64,000 nucleotides of DNA from Rhytidiadelphus loreus. Taxonomy: Eukaryota > Streptophyta > Bryopsida > Hypnales > Hylocomiaceae. The stretch is taken from contig OX344763.1 of NCBI GenBank assembly GCA_947034895.1, positions 14,663,001 through 14,727,000 on the forward strand, read 5' to 3'. The position numbers were made by a program, and so were the translations under genes. This document shows positions 37,819-48,490 of this stretch, in pieces. Below the pieces are notes generated by a model. That model searched no databases. It had not been told where the DNA came from and was given only the letters and a program-made list of their open reading frames with translations. Every line of letters starts with the position of its first letter. The first letter of the stretch is position 1.

Positions 37819-40166
37819 TATCATTTTGAAGAAAATAAAATTATGAGCACAGAATGTCACATTGAATTGTAAATTGGACCAATTTATGATCAAGCTAATA
37901 CCTAGTGTAACAAGGTAGACAAATATGCCTTTGTAGTAAAACATACTAGTACCTAGTGCTAGTCACTATTACAGTGGCCTCCATCTAGTAAGATCATCCA
38001 AAGAAAACTTACACTACTAAAGTAGGAGAAGGTACAATTGAAGTGCCTACAATAGAACTATGTGAGAAATCCAATGAATGATAGAGTCCAGGGTTTTTGG
38101 TGGATGGCAATGATGGCATCAATACAGTTGTGATGGAAGATTCATTTCCTATGTCTCGAATCTGTTGCAATAGTCTATTTACTTCTAACATAGAAGGTCA
38201 AGCCTTAGGATTGGGAAAGCAACAAAAAAGTCCCAATTGAAGCAAACTCACAATTATTGCTGTTTTGATTCCTATGTTCTCATCTTGAATGATTGATCCT
38301 AGAGAGGTGTTACAATTCAAATGTTCAAATTCACTTGGTGGTAGAGAAGTCTGAAGCATTTTTGGATCTACTATACTAAAGAGTGACCCACCTTCATAAG
38401 CACCCCAAACTGTGAACAACAACACAAGGTCCTCAGGTTCTATAGTCTCTAAATCCAAGGGGCATCTTCCACACACTACTTCCAACACTAAGATGCCAAA
38501 ATTGTACACATCCGATTATTTTGTGGCTTTGTCTGTGTATGGCAACTTAGGAGCTATGTAGCCAAATTTATGGTGGTCTATCAAACGAGCAAGTCCAAAG
38601 TCTCCAATATAGGCATTGAATTCCACATCCAACAACACATTACTAGATTTGATGTCGCAGTGCAAAATACAACTCAAGCAAACTTCATGCAAGTACTTTA
38701 AGGCTGCACTCACCCCTTCAAGAATGGAGAGCCTCATTTTTAATGATAGAACTTGTTGGCTACTATTTTTGTAAAGCCAATCATAGAGAGTTCCATTGGA
38801 CAATTATTCATAGACCAATAAGAATTTTCCTTTCTCTTGATACCATCCTTCCATCTTCACCACATTTTGATGTTGAATTTGGCCTAGACTTTCTACTTCA
38901 GCATGAAAAAGAGATTCAACTTGTATGGATTCTGATATGTTGATTTGTTTCACAGCAACCAAAATACCACCACCTACATCAAACATGAATTTCAACAACA
39001 TTAAATTGAATTGAATATTTTTTGTTTGCAGAGAAACATTTTACCAAGATTGTATACAAAGTGGTAAAATGACTACCTAAGTTTAGAAATGCAAGTTAAG
39101 AACATGCCTACATGTACTTTTTGGAATGAGCTTTTAGGATTAATACTAGATGCAAGTTTCACAACACGTCTCGGAGTCCATGCCTAATTGACTATCCCAT
39201 CTCAAATCATGATTGATGTCCAAAATTCTTTAGAAAGTCAAATTAAAAAACACTCCTCACCTTCCAAAGAGCCTTTGTAAACAACTCCCGATCCGCCACG
39301 TCCGAGTACAGATCTTTCATCAAAGTTGTTGGTTGCCTTGCACAGCTCAAGATACGAGAACACACGCGGCCCTGTGGAATAACCCAAAGGAGTGTGACTG
39401 GTGGATGGCGATGTAAATGAAAAGAGGAACCAGAGAATCAGCAAGGCAGCAAGTGTTCCAAATAGAACTCCTGAAGTGACACCAACCCACGTTTTGGACT
39501 TCCAAAAGTGAAGCATCAACTGGATCTTGGACTCCCGCGTAGACTCTGAAATCCCGGTGCTGAAGAAGCTCCAGGACAAAAGCTCATGCTCTTCCAAATG
39601 GTTGGCATCTGAGCTTCCTCAAAACGCGAGCATCACCTTGTCTCCAATCCCCTTCGGAAATTTGTAATTGGAAATCAGCAACAGAGGTTGGGCGGGCTTG
39701 GAATTTGATCCTTTGGCCATTCTGAATTCCAGAGTCTGGGATGAGCTACTGAAATCAATCCAAGCAGTGAAAACTCTCCCATTGGAAAAATACGAGCAAT
39801 ACGTGTCGTTACCACAAAGGTTGTGAGTGTATGCTTCGGCATCATATTTATTTTCAAAGTTTCTGGCAACCCTGACGAAGTTATTGCTGGGCTCCTTGTC
39901 GTAATTTGGATTGTAATCTGTGTCAAATTGAACCGCAAAGATTGGAGGATTCACTCGAATGTTTTGATTTCGAGCTATCTTGCCTGCACCGATATGGAGT
40001 CCCAATTTGGAGTAAATATCGTGCACGGTAGCCATGGGTAAGTTCAGGAACATAGTAAAGCTGAATCCGCTCCCATCCAAGGTGTTGTCCATGTGGTCCC
40101 AAGGCACGCCGTGCGTGGTGAAGGTGAAGGTGAAAGAGGAGCTGAAGGAAGCCACCCTCCCAGTTG

Positions 40167-40171
40167 CTACA
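40167..40171. repeat. Target-site duplication CTACA, left
   Basis: CTACA here and at 46755-46759 flank the copia element. Intact copy B has a single CTACA at the matching place (25207-25211). Confidence 0.97.
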
Positions 40172-40341
40172 TGTTGGAAACAACGAGACCCAGTATTAGG
40201 GTTTCCTTCTATGGATGACATTCATCCCTGTCAACCCTTAGTCGTTGACTTAGCTTTCCCAGATTAGGATAAATAAGGTTAACTCTCTGTGTTAGCTCTC
40301 TCTTACTTTGCACTAATAAAGATTAGTGGCTTATTCCAACA
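40172..40341 (+). repeat. 5' LTR of the copia element
   Basis: The 170-bp LTR starts TGTTGGAAACAACGAG and ends TTATTCCAACA. It carries an A/T-rich TATA-like stretch (GGATAAATAAGG) and an AATAAA signal near the end. It differs from the 3' LTR at two bases. Confidence 0.96.
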
Positions 40342-40353
40342 TGGTATCAGAGC
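40342..40353 (+). promoter_or_regulatory. Primer-binding site
   Basis: TGGTATCAGAGC directly follows the 5' LTR. It is the usual plant copia primer site, complementary to the 3' end of initiator tRNA-Met. Confidence 0.92.
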
Positions 40354-40589
40354 GGGTCTAGACTCTCAGTCTTGTGTGAGGAAATTTTTTATCTTTGTGT
40401 AACCTTGTTGAGTAGCTGCATTGAAGTCACTCCGAAGATAGCACAGGGTCCCATTACGTTCGTCTTGGTGAGGACCACCACAGACTACTCCGTGTGTCGC
40501 AGACCACAAACCAGAGCCGGTCATTAGCTATATTATTTTTTTTTTCTCTTCGTTTTTTAGAAACACCGGTCCACACCTGCACAAACGAG

Positions 40590-41560
40590 ATGGACCCAAG
40601 TGTAAAGGACGTTCCAGAATCAATGAAGCTAGCAGGCCCTAGCAACTACGTGATCTGGAGTTATAAAGTAAAGATGTTACTTATGCAAAAAGGACTCTGG
40701 CAGTACGTCGAGTCATCGTTACCAAGCGGTCGGACTTCCACCCTGTCGACAGAAGTCTTCGGAGGAGAAACGATCGATGAGGAGCTTGCTCAAGTCGTTG
40801 GAGTGACACCAGCAACAATGTCAGCACCTGCTCAAGTCGTTGGCGTACCGCCGGCAACAACGTCAACAACTCCCATCGATGCACACAGGGAACGAGAACT
40901 TCGATCTCGCGCCAGCCGGATAATTATATCACTGGTACGAGATTCACTGATTTTAAGTATTATCCATCTCACTGATCCACATGCTATTTGGCAGAGGCTC
41001 AACAACATGTGTGATGTCAAGAGCTCTTCTAGACGTCTTTTCCTGAAAGAGCAATTCTATTCGTTAAAAATGACAGAGGAAAAAGAAGTTATAGCACATC
41101 TTCAGGAAATCAACTTGTTAGTAACACAGTTAGCTCAGTTAGGCGTAGCTGTTCCTGATGAGGATCTTGTGGATCTCACGTTAAATAGCGCCTCCCGAAG
41201 AGTTGGTCCACATTTCGACAGATCCAAAAGGGAAGGGAACGGACTCCATCCTTCCCGGAACTTGAAGGATTATTGTTACAGGAAGAAATCGGACGGAATT
41301 TAGAAAAAACACGAGAAGAAAGGGAGGAACTCAACCTAATCCGATCAGGTCGCGGGTCAAACCGAGGTCGCGGCATTGCATCTCGTGGAGGTCGCTCCGA
41401 TCGCAGCAGCTCCACACTTGACAATCGCGCACCAACACAAACGTATACAAAGACGGATACATCTTCTCGACCAACTCTGTATTGCCACAATTGTGGAAAA
41501 GCCGGACATTTTGCCCGAGATTGTGCAAAGGTTTTGTTGGAAGAGAAACTGAAAACCATG
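40590..41560 (+). pseudogene. gag: copia gag (capsid and zinc knuckle), frameshifted
   Basis: The ATG at 40590 opens a capsid region typical of plant copia Gag, with the motif GPSNYVIWSYKVKMLL near the start. Near 41190 an indel shifts the frame. The remainder, including EGLLLQEEIGR and the nucleocapsid zinc knuckle CHNCGKAGHFARDC (about 41483-41524), continues in another frame. The first frame ends at a stop near 41300. Gag binds and packages element RNA into particles, but this copy cannot make it whole. Confidence 0.88.
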
Positions 41561-43204
41561 CAGCTCCAACTGGACAACATGCAACGAAATCAAAGCCGCA
41601 CACGACCTCCATCAACTCAACACGTACACCTGACCGAAGTAACTGAAGATGGAGATTCACCGCCCCAAAACGTCCGAGATTGCATTGATGCTTTCCACGA
41701 TGATCCAGACCCCACGGATGAAGTTATGAATATATGCGTACATTCACCTGTTGTCGAAGAAGATTGGTTCCTAGACTCTGGTGTATCCTCGCATGTGACA
41801 GGGAACTCCCAATTACTTAGTTCTGTGATGCTGTCTAGGATTCCCAACATTAGAACGGTAGGTAGTCAAGTTCTGCCTGTGGCTGGACAAGGCTCTGTAA
41901 GCACCATTGATGCATCTGGATTAGTAAAAAGCATCCACAAAGTTCTTTATGTCCCTGGTGTGAGAACGAATCTCTTCTCTGTTGGAAAATTGACGGATGA
42001 AGGCTATCGAGTTCTATTCAAGTCAAAAATTTGCCTCATTTATGACAAAGATCATTCCGATCAGATCTTCCTACGTGGCACTAGAGATCCCAGAAACAAT
42101 CTGTATCGGGTCGACCAAAGATTTGGTCATCTTGGACTTCATTCTTCAAACAACATACCAGGACCTGGACCAGGGTATATTAAACTCGTGGACGTCATCG
42201 ATCGTGAGAACGCTTCTCACCAACCCAACTCCAACTTGATACCTGCACAGTCCGACGATCTTGCTACAACAACACCAAATATACACAACTCCGTATTATC
42301 CAGTACTTCCAACCAACCACTCGGAATACAAGATTCGGAATCCAGCAACAAGCACCCAGGTACTCCTCGACCTCCCAACCAGGACATTTACCTATGGCAC
42401 CAACGGATTGGTCATGTTAATTTTCAAAGCTTATATCATATGACTTCTAGAGGACTAGTTGCAGGGGTTCCCATCATTCCCCTAGTCAAACATGTGTGTT
42501 CTTCCTGTGTTCTGGGGAAACTTCCTCGGAATAGGTTCCCGAAAACTAGTCGAGCCCAGACTACGCAATTACTCCAATTGATCCACAGTGACTTATATGG
42601 ACCTATGCCTATTCCCTCTCGTCAAGGAAATAGATATATACTCACATTTATAGATGACTATTCACGCAAGACATGGCTCTACTTCATCAGGGAAAAATCC
42701 CAAACTCTTGCAGCGTTCAAACAATTTAAAGCTCATGTCGAAACCCCCACCTCACGGATACAGACACTACGAACGGATAGGGGGGGAGAATATATTTCAC
42801 GCGAATTCCTTACATACTGTTCTACTCACGGCATAGTTAGACAATTAACAGCGGGTCACTCTCCTCACCAAAACGGAGTGGCGGAACGGAAAAACAGAAC
42901 CTTACTGGAGGGAATTCAGAGCGTAGTAACCGGCACACGAATCCCAAGAGTCTTATGGGACGAAATTGCCTGCACAGTCAATTACATCCAAAATCGATGT
43001 TCTACGAAGGCCCTGAGATTACGCACTCCAGAAGAGGCTTTCACAGGCATCGTTCCACATCTTGGCCACCTTCGAATTATTGGCTGTCTGGCATACTGCC
43101 ATATACCTGCTATCAAGCGCCAAAAATTAGACAAGAAAGCAATCCCTACTATCTTGCTTGGATATGATGAAAACAACAAAGCATATAGGTGCTACAATCC
43201 CTAG
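41561..43204 (+). pseudogene. pol: copia pol, protease and integrase part
   Basis: It is open in one frame after the zinc knuckle. The aspartic protease active site is WFLDSG at about 41764. The GAG-pre-integrase region has LWHQRIGH and CSSCVLGK. The integrase core has its three acids in HSDLYG, TDRGGEY and NGVAERKNR. The frame ends at a TAG (43202-43204) inside a conserved segment (CYNP, stop, TRKIIISRDV), so it is a nonsense mutation and not a natural end. Confidence 0.93.
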
Positions 43205-44486
43205 ACTAGAAAAATTATTATTAGCAGGGATGTCGGATTCGATGAATACAACTTTAAAATCCCAGTTTCTGAGACCACTGAACCTTTACAAAATTTCAAC
43301 TTACTTGACAGCATTTCCCCTGTTTCGTGCATCCCTATCGGAGAGAGAGCCCGGGAAGCCTCCGGAAATTTCTGCTGGCGTTGGTTCTGCTGCCGCAACT
43401 TGGACTAGGAAGCCTGTTACTGCCCCTGTTCCTACACAGACGACACCTTGCTTCGTGTCACCTCAAAGGACGGATAACAGTGATCGCGGGATCCCTGGAG
43501 AGTGGGCTGACACTCACGACCAAATTTTCAGCCCGCTAGTACAAGCCGCCCCTCCTTCCTCGACAGAGCTCCCTCCTTCAACGACGAAGCCTCACCTGCC
43601 TAGAAGATCACAACGCCCACGAAGACAGAATATAAGATTAGACGGTTATGAATTGTGTCTCTCTACAGATGACTTCAACATTTGCATGCCAGTCTCTAGT
43701 CCATTGCTACCTCAAACGACTCCTGCACCATCCCAACACGACAATCCAAATTTTCAACAAGCTCATCATGACCATGGGTGGCGTTCAGCAATGCAAAAGG
43801 AAATGGAATCCATCTGGAAGAATAGGACTTGGGATCTGACCACCCTCCCACCAAGCAAGAAGGCCATCACCTGTAAATGGGTATTTACTCTCAAACATGG
43901 CACAGATGGACAACCACCAATCAAAAAGGCCAGGTTAGTTGCTAGGGGTTTCGAACAAAGACATGGGATTGATTTTAATGAGACATTCGCTCCAGTAATC
44001 AAGTGGGCCACCATTCGTACTGTCATCGCCTTTGCCGTTGCAAAACGTTGGAATATCCATCATATGGATGTTAGGATAGCATTTCTCCATGGATTACTAA
44101 AAGAGAGGGTGTATATGACACAACCACCTGGTTTCCGCGCCCGTGGTACAGAAAACTTAGTATGCTATCTAAGCAAATCTCTCTATGGATTAAAACAAAG
44201 TCCTCGTACCTGGTACGAGCGGATTGATGCTGCCCTTCGACGTGTTGGCCTTGTCCGCAGCAATTCGGATAGCAACATGTACTACCTGCACAAAGACGGT
44301 GAAACAATCATCCTACTACTCTACGTGGATGACCTATTTATTACAAGCAGCTCCGACCACCTTATCTCATGGCTTAAGAAATTCCTGCACAGCGAATTCG
44401 AAATGACCGGCCTTGGCGAGGTCAAGCGATACCTCGGAATTTCATTTGAGAATGTTATGCTGGGAATTTTTTCTACATCAACGTGA
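43205..44486 (+). pseudogene. pol: copia pol, reverse transcriptase part
   Basis: The integrase tail continues in the old frame to about 43350, then a shift leads to the frame holding reverse transcriptase. Motifs include KWVFTLKH, LVARGFEQ, HMDVRIAFLHG (Lys-to-Arg variants possible), LYGLKQSPR and the catalytic YVDDLFI (about 44321-44341). The frame runs out just after the T-run at 44467-44472, where another shift occurs. Confidence 0.93.
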
Positions 44487-45032
44487 TTATACTAAGTCTA
44501 TCCTTACCGACTTTGGAATGATAGATTGCAAGCCAGCATCTGCACCATTTCCCGAAGGTCAAATTCTTGTGTCCAATATGGACTCTCCCTACACAGATTC
44601 GACATACTATTGCAAACTGATTGGCAAACTTATTTTTCTAACGGTCACACGACCTGACATTGCATACGCCGTGAGCAGATTAAGCAGTTATATGGCGAAT
44701 CCTCAACATGCCCATCTTGAAGCTGCAAAACACGTTCTCCGATACCTACAAGGGACCATCGACACTGGAATCTTGTACGCTGCCGGAGCTCCCATCACGA
44801 TTTCTGGATATACGGACGCCGACTGGGGATCTTGCCCGGAAACTCGCCGCTCAATGGGCGTGTACATCTTCACCTTGGCTGGAGGCCCAATCACCTGGCA
44901 ATCAAAAAGACAATTAACCGTCTCTAGATCTTCAACCGAGTCTGAGTATAGGGCCTTGAGCGATGGGACTCAGGAGGCTGTCTGGCTCCACCGTCTGCTT
45001 GCGGAACTGCAGCCTCGACCCTCTACGAATTC
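44450..45032 (+). pseudogene. pol: copia pol, end of RT and RNase H, part 1
   Basis: After the T-run shift the frame continues with LHQRDYTKSIL, TRPDIAYAVS and the RNase H signature GYTDADWGSC, then SRSSTESEYRAL. It is cut by the Mutator-type MITE at 45033, directly after the 9-bp target TACGAATTC. Confidence 0.92.
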
Positions 45033-45614
45033 CCGGGGAGGACACTCCCTATGTTTTAGCAAACTACGTGCGGCGGAAAAAGTAAAACAAGTAATACACC
45101 TTAAAATTTAATTTCTTTTTCAAAAAAAAAATTATGGATAGATTTTACTACTTTATAAGTTTATGTTTTGAATTATTGGTATTTTTTTGTGCTAATAGTA
45201 ATTAGTTATAAATTTTTGAAGAAAAAAGATACACTGTAAAGCTGAAAATAACTTTCACACCTCTATATTATATAAGAAAAAAAATTTGAAAAATGAAAAA
45301 AAATTTATATAGAATAGCTTTCTATTGAAAGTTTATTTTGGTTGAATATTGATGCAATAGTCATCTTCATGTGAGCTCTATAAATATTTTAGTTGGAGAA
45401 CATGCCATTTTAGTTCATTTTTCAACCCTTTCTAGACAATATATCTTATGTTATTTGGAATTGAATTTTTTGTCAATAGAAACCTTTAGTCATTGTTAAA
45501 CAAAGCTCAAAATTTTAGAATGAAATTATAGTTTATTCAAGGTGAATTACATGAATTACTTTTTCCACCGCCGCACGTAGGTACCCCAAATGTAGTGAGA
45601 GTGTCCTCCCCTAG
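45033..45614. mobile_element. Mutator-like MITE nested in the copia RNase H
   Basis: The 582-bp element is flanked by a perfect 9-bp duplication TACGAATTC (45024-45032 and 45615-45623), the length typical of Mutator-like elements. The ends start GGGGAGGACACTC and continue, with gaps, through CTACGTGCGGCGG to AAAAAGTAA; in total about 70-90 bp are imperfect inverted repeat. The interior is AT-rich with no ORF. Taking out the element plus one target copy (591 bp) rejoins the RNase H frame in phase (S-T-N-S then E-T-H-L-Q). This confirms the exact insertion. Confidence 0.92.
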
Positions 45615-45623
45615 TACGAATTC

Positions 45624-45922
45624 CGAAACTCACCTGCAAAGATCTTTCCAAAAACAGCACCCTAGCATTACTATCCACTATGATAATCAAAGTGCCATTA
45701 AACTGGCCAACAATCCGGTATTCCACGCTAGGTCAAAACATATTGAAATCCATTACCATTTCATCCGAGAAAGAGTCTTGGGGGGGGGAAATAAGATTAC
45801 AATATATTGATACGAAAAATCAGCCGGCCGATGCTCTTACAAAATTGCTGGGAAAAATCAAATTCCACCAGCATAGATCCATACTAGGGATAAGGAGCCT
45901 GGACAGCTTTAAGATAACCTAA
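45624..45922 (+). pseudogene. pol: copia pol, RNase H, part 2
   Basis: It resumes in phase after the MITE with [25 protein letters not shown] frameshift sits in the G-run at about 45780-45788. The other frame then gives [14 protein letters not shown] and ends LGIRSLDSFKIT. Both are the expected C-terminal copia motifs. Confidence 0.9.
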
Positions 45923-46571
45923 GGAGATTCTCTGTTCTAACCGAACTAGCTAGCACCTGCGAGTATCTCAATTGACGGACTATGTCTCCTTAGCTTCTAA
46001 TAGAAGAACATTCAAACCCACGAAGGCGACTGTGCTTACTCAAGGATGTGCTTACAGCATTCCCAGATAAGCAATTAGAGTTTAAACATGTAGTCCTCCG
46101 CCTCCCGCAAAGTTCTGAAACTCTTGTATTCCGCACCTGGGTACCTCGTCACTTCACGGGAACAATCTTCCCAATGAAAATAAATCCTGGGAATGCGCCC
46201 TCGACGGACGGCATAAAACTTGTGAAGTCTTGCTTCATCGCCACAGTCCATTACACCACCGGAACACGAAGCTCTCGGGTGCTCATCTTGAATGGCGAGC
46301 CACTTACATACCCCACTGCTCCCCAAAACAGCACAATTACCAACCTCATCGGCCTGTACATCAAGGAAGGCGCCCACAACACTTGCAAGCAAATTGATAC
46401 ATTGTGACAACAGGACGCACATCAACCACAACACCAGACCAGCCAGGTTCACCAGCGAAGCACTGCACACACTCTCCTTCAACAACTGGAATCTCCGTAA
46501 CTCCACTCGGGCCATATCCGCAAATTTCTCACACCACAGAAACGGAATACTACCAGACATTTCTAGCTCTC
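45923..46571 (+). other. Extra region between pol and the 3' LTR, with an open frame
   Basis: About 650 bp lie between the end of RNase H and the polypurine tract, more than many copia elements have. One plus frame is open from 45994 to a stop at 46407, but its first ATG is internal (MKINPGN, near 46172). A long open frame also exists on the minus strand. Base composition matches the element's pol, not its host DNA. It could be a decayed third ORF, a captured host fragment, or non-coding 3' sequence. No family is recognised. Confidence 0.4.
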
Positions 46572-46584
46572 GATTGAGGGGGGG
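46572..46584 (+). promoter_or_regulatory. Polypurine tract
   Basis: A purine-rich run (GATTGAGGGGGGG) directly abuts the 3' LTR. It is the expected plus-strand priming site. Confidence 0.9.
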
Positions 46585-46754
46585 TGTTGGAAACAACGAG
46601 ACCCAGTATTAGGGTTTCCTTCTATGGATGACATTCATCCCTGTCAACCCTTAGTCGTTGACTTAGCTTTCCCAGATTAGGATAAATAAGGTTAACTCTC
46701 TGTGTTAGCTCTCTCTTACTCTGCACTAATAAAGATTAGTGGCATATTCCAACA
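46585..46754 (+). repeat. 3' LTR of the copia element
   Basis: The 170-bp LTR matches the 5' LTR except at two positions (C for T in TTACTCTGC, A for T in GGCATATTCC). Ends are TGTTGG and CCAACA. Confidence 0.96.
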
Positions 46755-46759
46755 CTACA
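46755..46759. repeat. Target-site duplication CTACA, right
   Basis: This is the partner of 40167-40171. The lectin exon of pseudogene copy C resumes here. Confidence 0.97.
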
Positions 46760-47128
46760 TTCTGAATGCGGACCTTTTCCCCGTACATCAGCGATCCGCA
46801 AGACCCTCTAGAATTGAAGCAAGCGTCCTGGCACCTACGTTGATGATGGATGAACGATGGTCGGGATCGTACGCAACATCTCCAAGTGTGAAGAAATCGT
46901 CGTGAGGCGCGAAGTTTGGGAAGGTGATTAGCGTGTCTGCAGTTGCAATTGGATTATGGAACACAAACAGGACGATGAGACCTAGAACAGCCGTTGTGGA
47001 CAACATTGAATCAGTCACTCTATTTGCAATTGTGCTCAATGTAACTCCCACGACACCCCCAGGGCCTCCGCTCTTACCACAGTAGGGTGATTACTTCAGG
47101 TTCCAGGATTGCCATCCAATACTGGTTT

Positions 47129-47469
47129 CATTAGAGAAAATGTGGACTCTCCAGAGGGCCGCTAAAAAGTGCCAGAAGGGACCCTGGTTTCCTTTTATTT
47201 TGCATTGGCAAGAGTTTTTCCCCTATTGTTGTGGTGCACAAGTGTCATCCCTGTACTAGTGCAGCCAAATGTCAGAGCTTTGGTTCTCGAGCACTTGTGA
47301 TTCATTGGAGAAGGAAATAAGAAAGTGATAGTCCTTCACGAAGTTCATACAAGCTGACACAGCATCTCTAACAGAGATGCCGTCCTTTTCGTAGCTCGGT
47401 AGGACTCCCGAAATAGACTGGTTTGTCAAACCCTAGCGGCCTTCTGGAGAGTCCAAATTTTCTCTAATG
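47129..47469. mobile_element. CATTA-family TIR element, copy CT2, no target duplication
   Basis: The 341-bp element has inverted ends of about 36 bp that match at all but two positions, starting CATTAGAGAAAAT. It lies in the 5' flank of pseudogene copy C. In the intact paralogue the junction reads CCGGTTT|AGAGTCTTACC; here it is CTGGTTT|element|AGAATCTTACC. The host bases are contiguous, with no duplication. Confidence 0.75.
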
Positions 47470-47533
47470 AGAATCTTACCAATAGCTAGAAAGCTTTGTG
47501 TCACTGATTCCCTCTCTACCGTTAACAATAATT

Positions 47534-48125
47534 TCCCTGATCCCCCCCCTTCCGAGAACAAATGCTAGGGTGTGGGAAACTTCCCTGGAAACTTCTGGTA
47601 CTCCCGTCGTGAGACAAGCCAGAACACATGCACGTGAGATCGCAATCCTCCAAAAACCCCAGCTGCAGGACCGCCTACAGTATGCGTGAGCGGCATGTAA
47701 GAGCATCCCCACCAACATGTTCTCTATCCCCAAATTTGGGACCTCAAACTAGTCAACCTTGACTTTATAGAGATGAGACCTCGCGAGTTCTCTATATGAG
47801 CTCCAATATAGGGAATTGGGCCCAACTTTTACCGAGTTCTCTATAAATTTGGGGTAGAGATCTTGTTTCGAGACTGGTGCACACAAGCTTCTGTATCCCC
47901 ATCCCCATCTGAGGTCCTCTCCCTAAATTTTTAGGGATACAGAACACGTTGGTGGGGATGCTCTAAGTTACAGGCACAACGTTCCCAACCCATCCTCAAT
48001 GGCAGGTTTCCCTCGATCAGCCTTTGAAGGCGCAAATCCAATTACTGGCGCTGTTCTCGAAGACGAAGTGCGCATGCCCAGTTCAACCGCCGAATTCCTT
48101 TTGTAGTTGCTAGTACCTCTAGCTG
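47534..48125. other. Segment absent from the paralogous flank of copy B
   Basis: Flank homology to 25640-25660 stops at CTAACAATAATT and resumes at TGGCTGC near 48130. The roughly 590 bp between are private to this copy (or lost from copy B) and include a Harbinger-type MITE. No gene was seen. Confidence 0.5.
47701..47963. mobile_element. PIF/Harbinger-type MITE
   Basis: The 263-bp element has inverted ends GAGCATCCCCACCAACATG and, in reverse, GAGCATCCCCACCAACGTG. TAA flanks both sides (47698-47700 and 47964-47966). The terminus and 3-bp TWA duplication are those of Tourist/Harbinger elements. The arms show little decay, so the insertion is fairly young. Confidence 0.85.
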
Positions 48126-48490
48126 CTTGTTGGCTGCATCGCTGTTGCGCCCAACTGTGAATTGAAAGCAATGACAATCTGATCTCTGTGGTTTGAAGTT
48201 TCAAGATCGAACCTTGCATTCTCAATGTTAAGTTAAAACTTGCGAGGGTGGCAAGCTCATGACCAAGCTATTGGTGAACTGCGGCTGGGAGTACCCAAAC
48301 CATTTACATTTCCATACCTACCTGTACGTTACGACAATGTATGTAGCCACGTTGTGTGAGCCGGCAACTTGGACAGCACTACCAGATACCGTAGCGTGAG
48401 GTCACCTTTGGTCGAATAATTATTTCAAATTGGAAGGGGATACAGTTTTTATTAAAAAGTTCTTTGGCAACTATTATACTTTTTTTCTTA

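Larger units (their letters stand above)
40172..46754 (+). mobile_element. Ty1/copia LTR retrotransposon, defective, 6583 bp
   Basis: It has two 170-bp LTRs, a tRNA-Met-type primer-binding site, gag, protease, integrase, reverse transcriptase and RNase H in the copia order, and a polypurine tract. A 5-bp duplication CTACA flanks it. It lies antisense in the lectin exon of pseudogene copy C. The LTRs differ at only two positions, so integration is recent. The coding region nevertheless has four frameshifts, one stop and a nested 582-bp MITE. It may have been mobilised in trans as a defective copy, or some frameshifts at homopolymers may be sequence errors. Confidence 0.97.
38009..47006 (-). 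pseudogene. Lectin receptor kinase pseudogene, copy C, split by a copia element
   Basis: The gene layout matches the intact copy B: the ATG and signal peptide at 47006, lectin domain, transmembrane segment, intron and kinase down to 38009. A copia element occupies 40172-46754 in the lectin exon. There are further lesions. A net 4-bp insertion near 46806 shifts the frame. A TGA replaces a Trp near 39627, and other stops lie near 38803, 38515 and 38197. HRD reads HCD, APE reads APK, and about 11 codons of the activation loop are missing. So the gene would be dead even without the transposon. The FDT motif of the lectin domain is still present here, unlike in copy B. Confidence 0.93.

Noticed and set aside
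46075..46596. 173-codon open frame on the minus strand near the copia 3' end
   Set aside because: It is antisense to the element, begins in the LTR without an ATG and overlaps a plus-strand open frame. It was treated as part of the unexplained 3' region, not as a gene.
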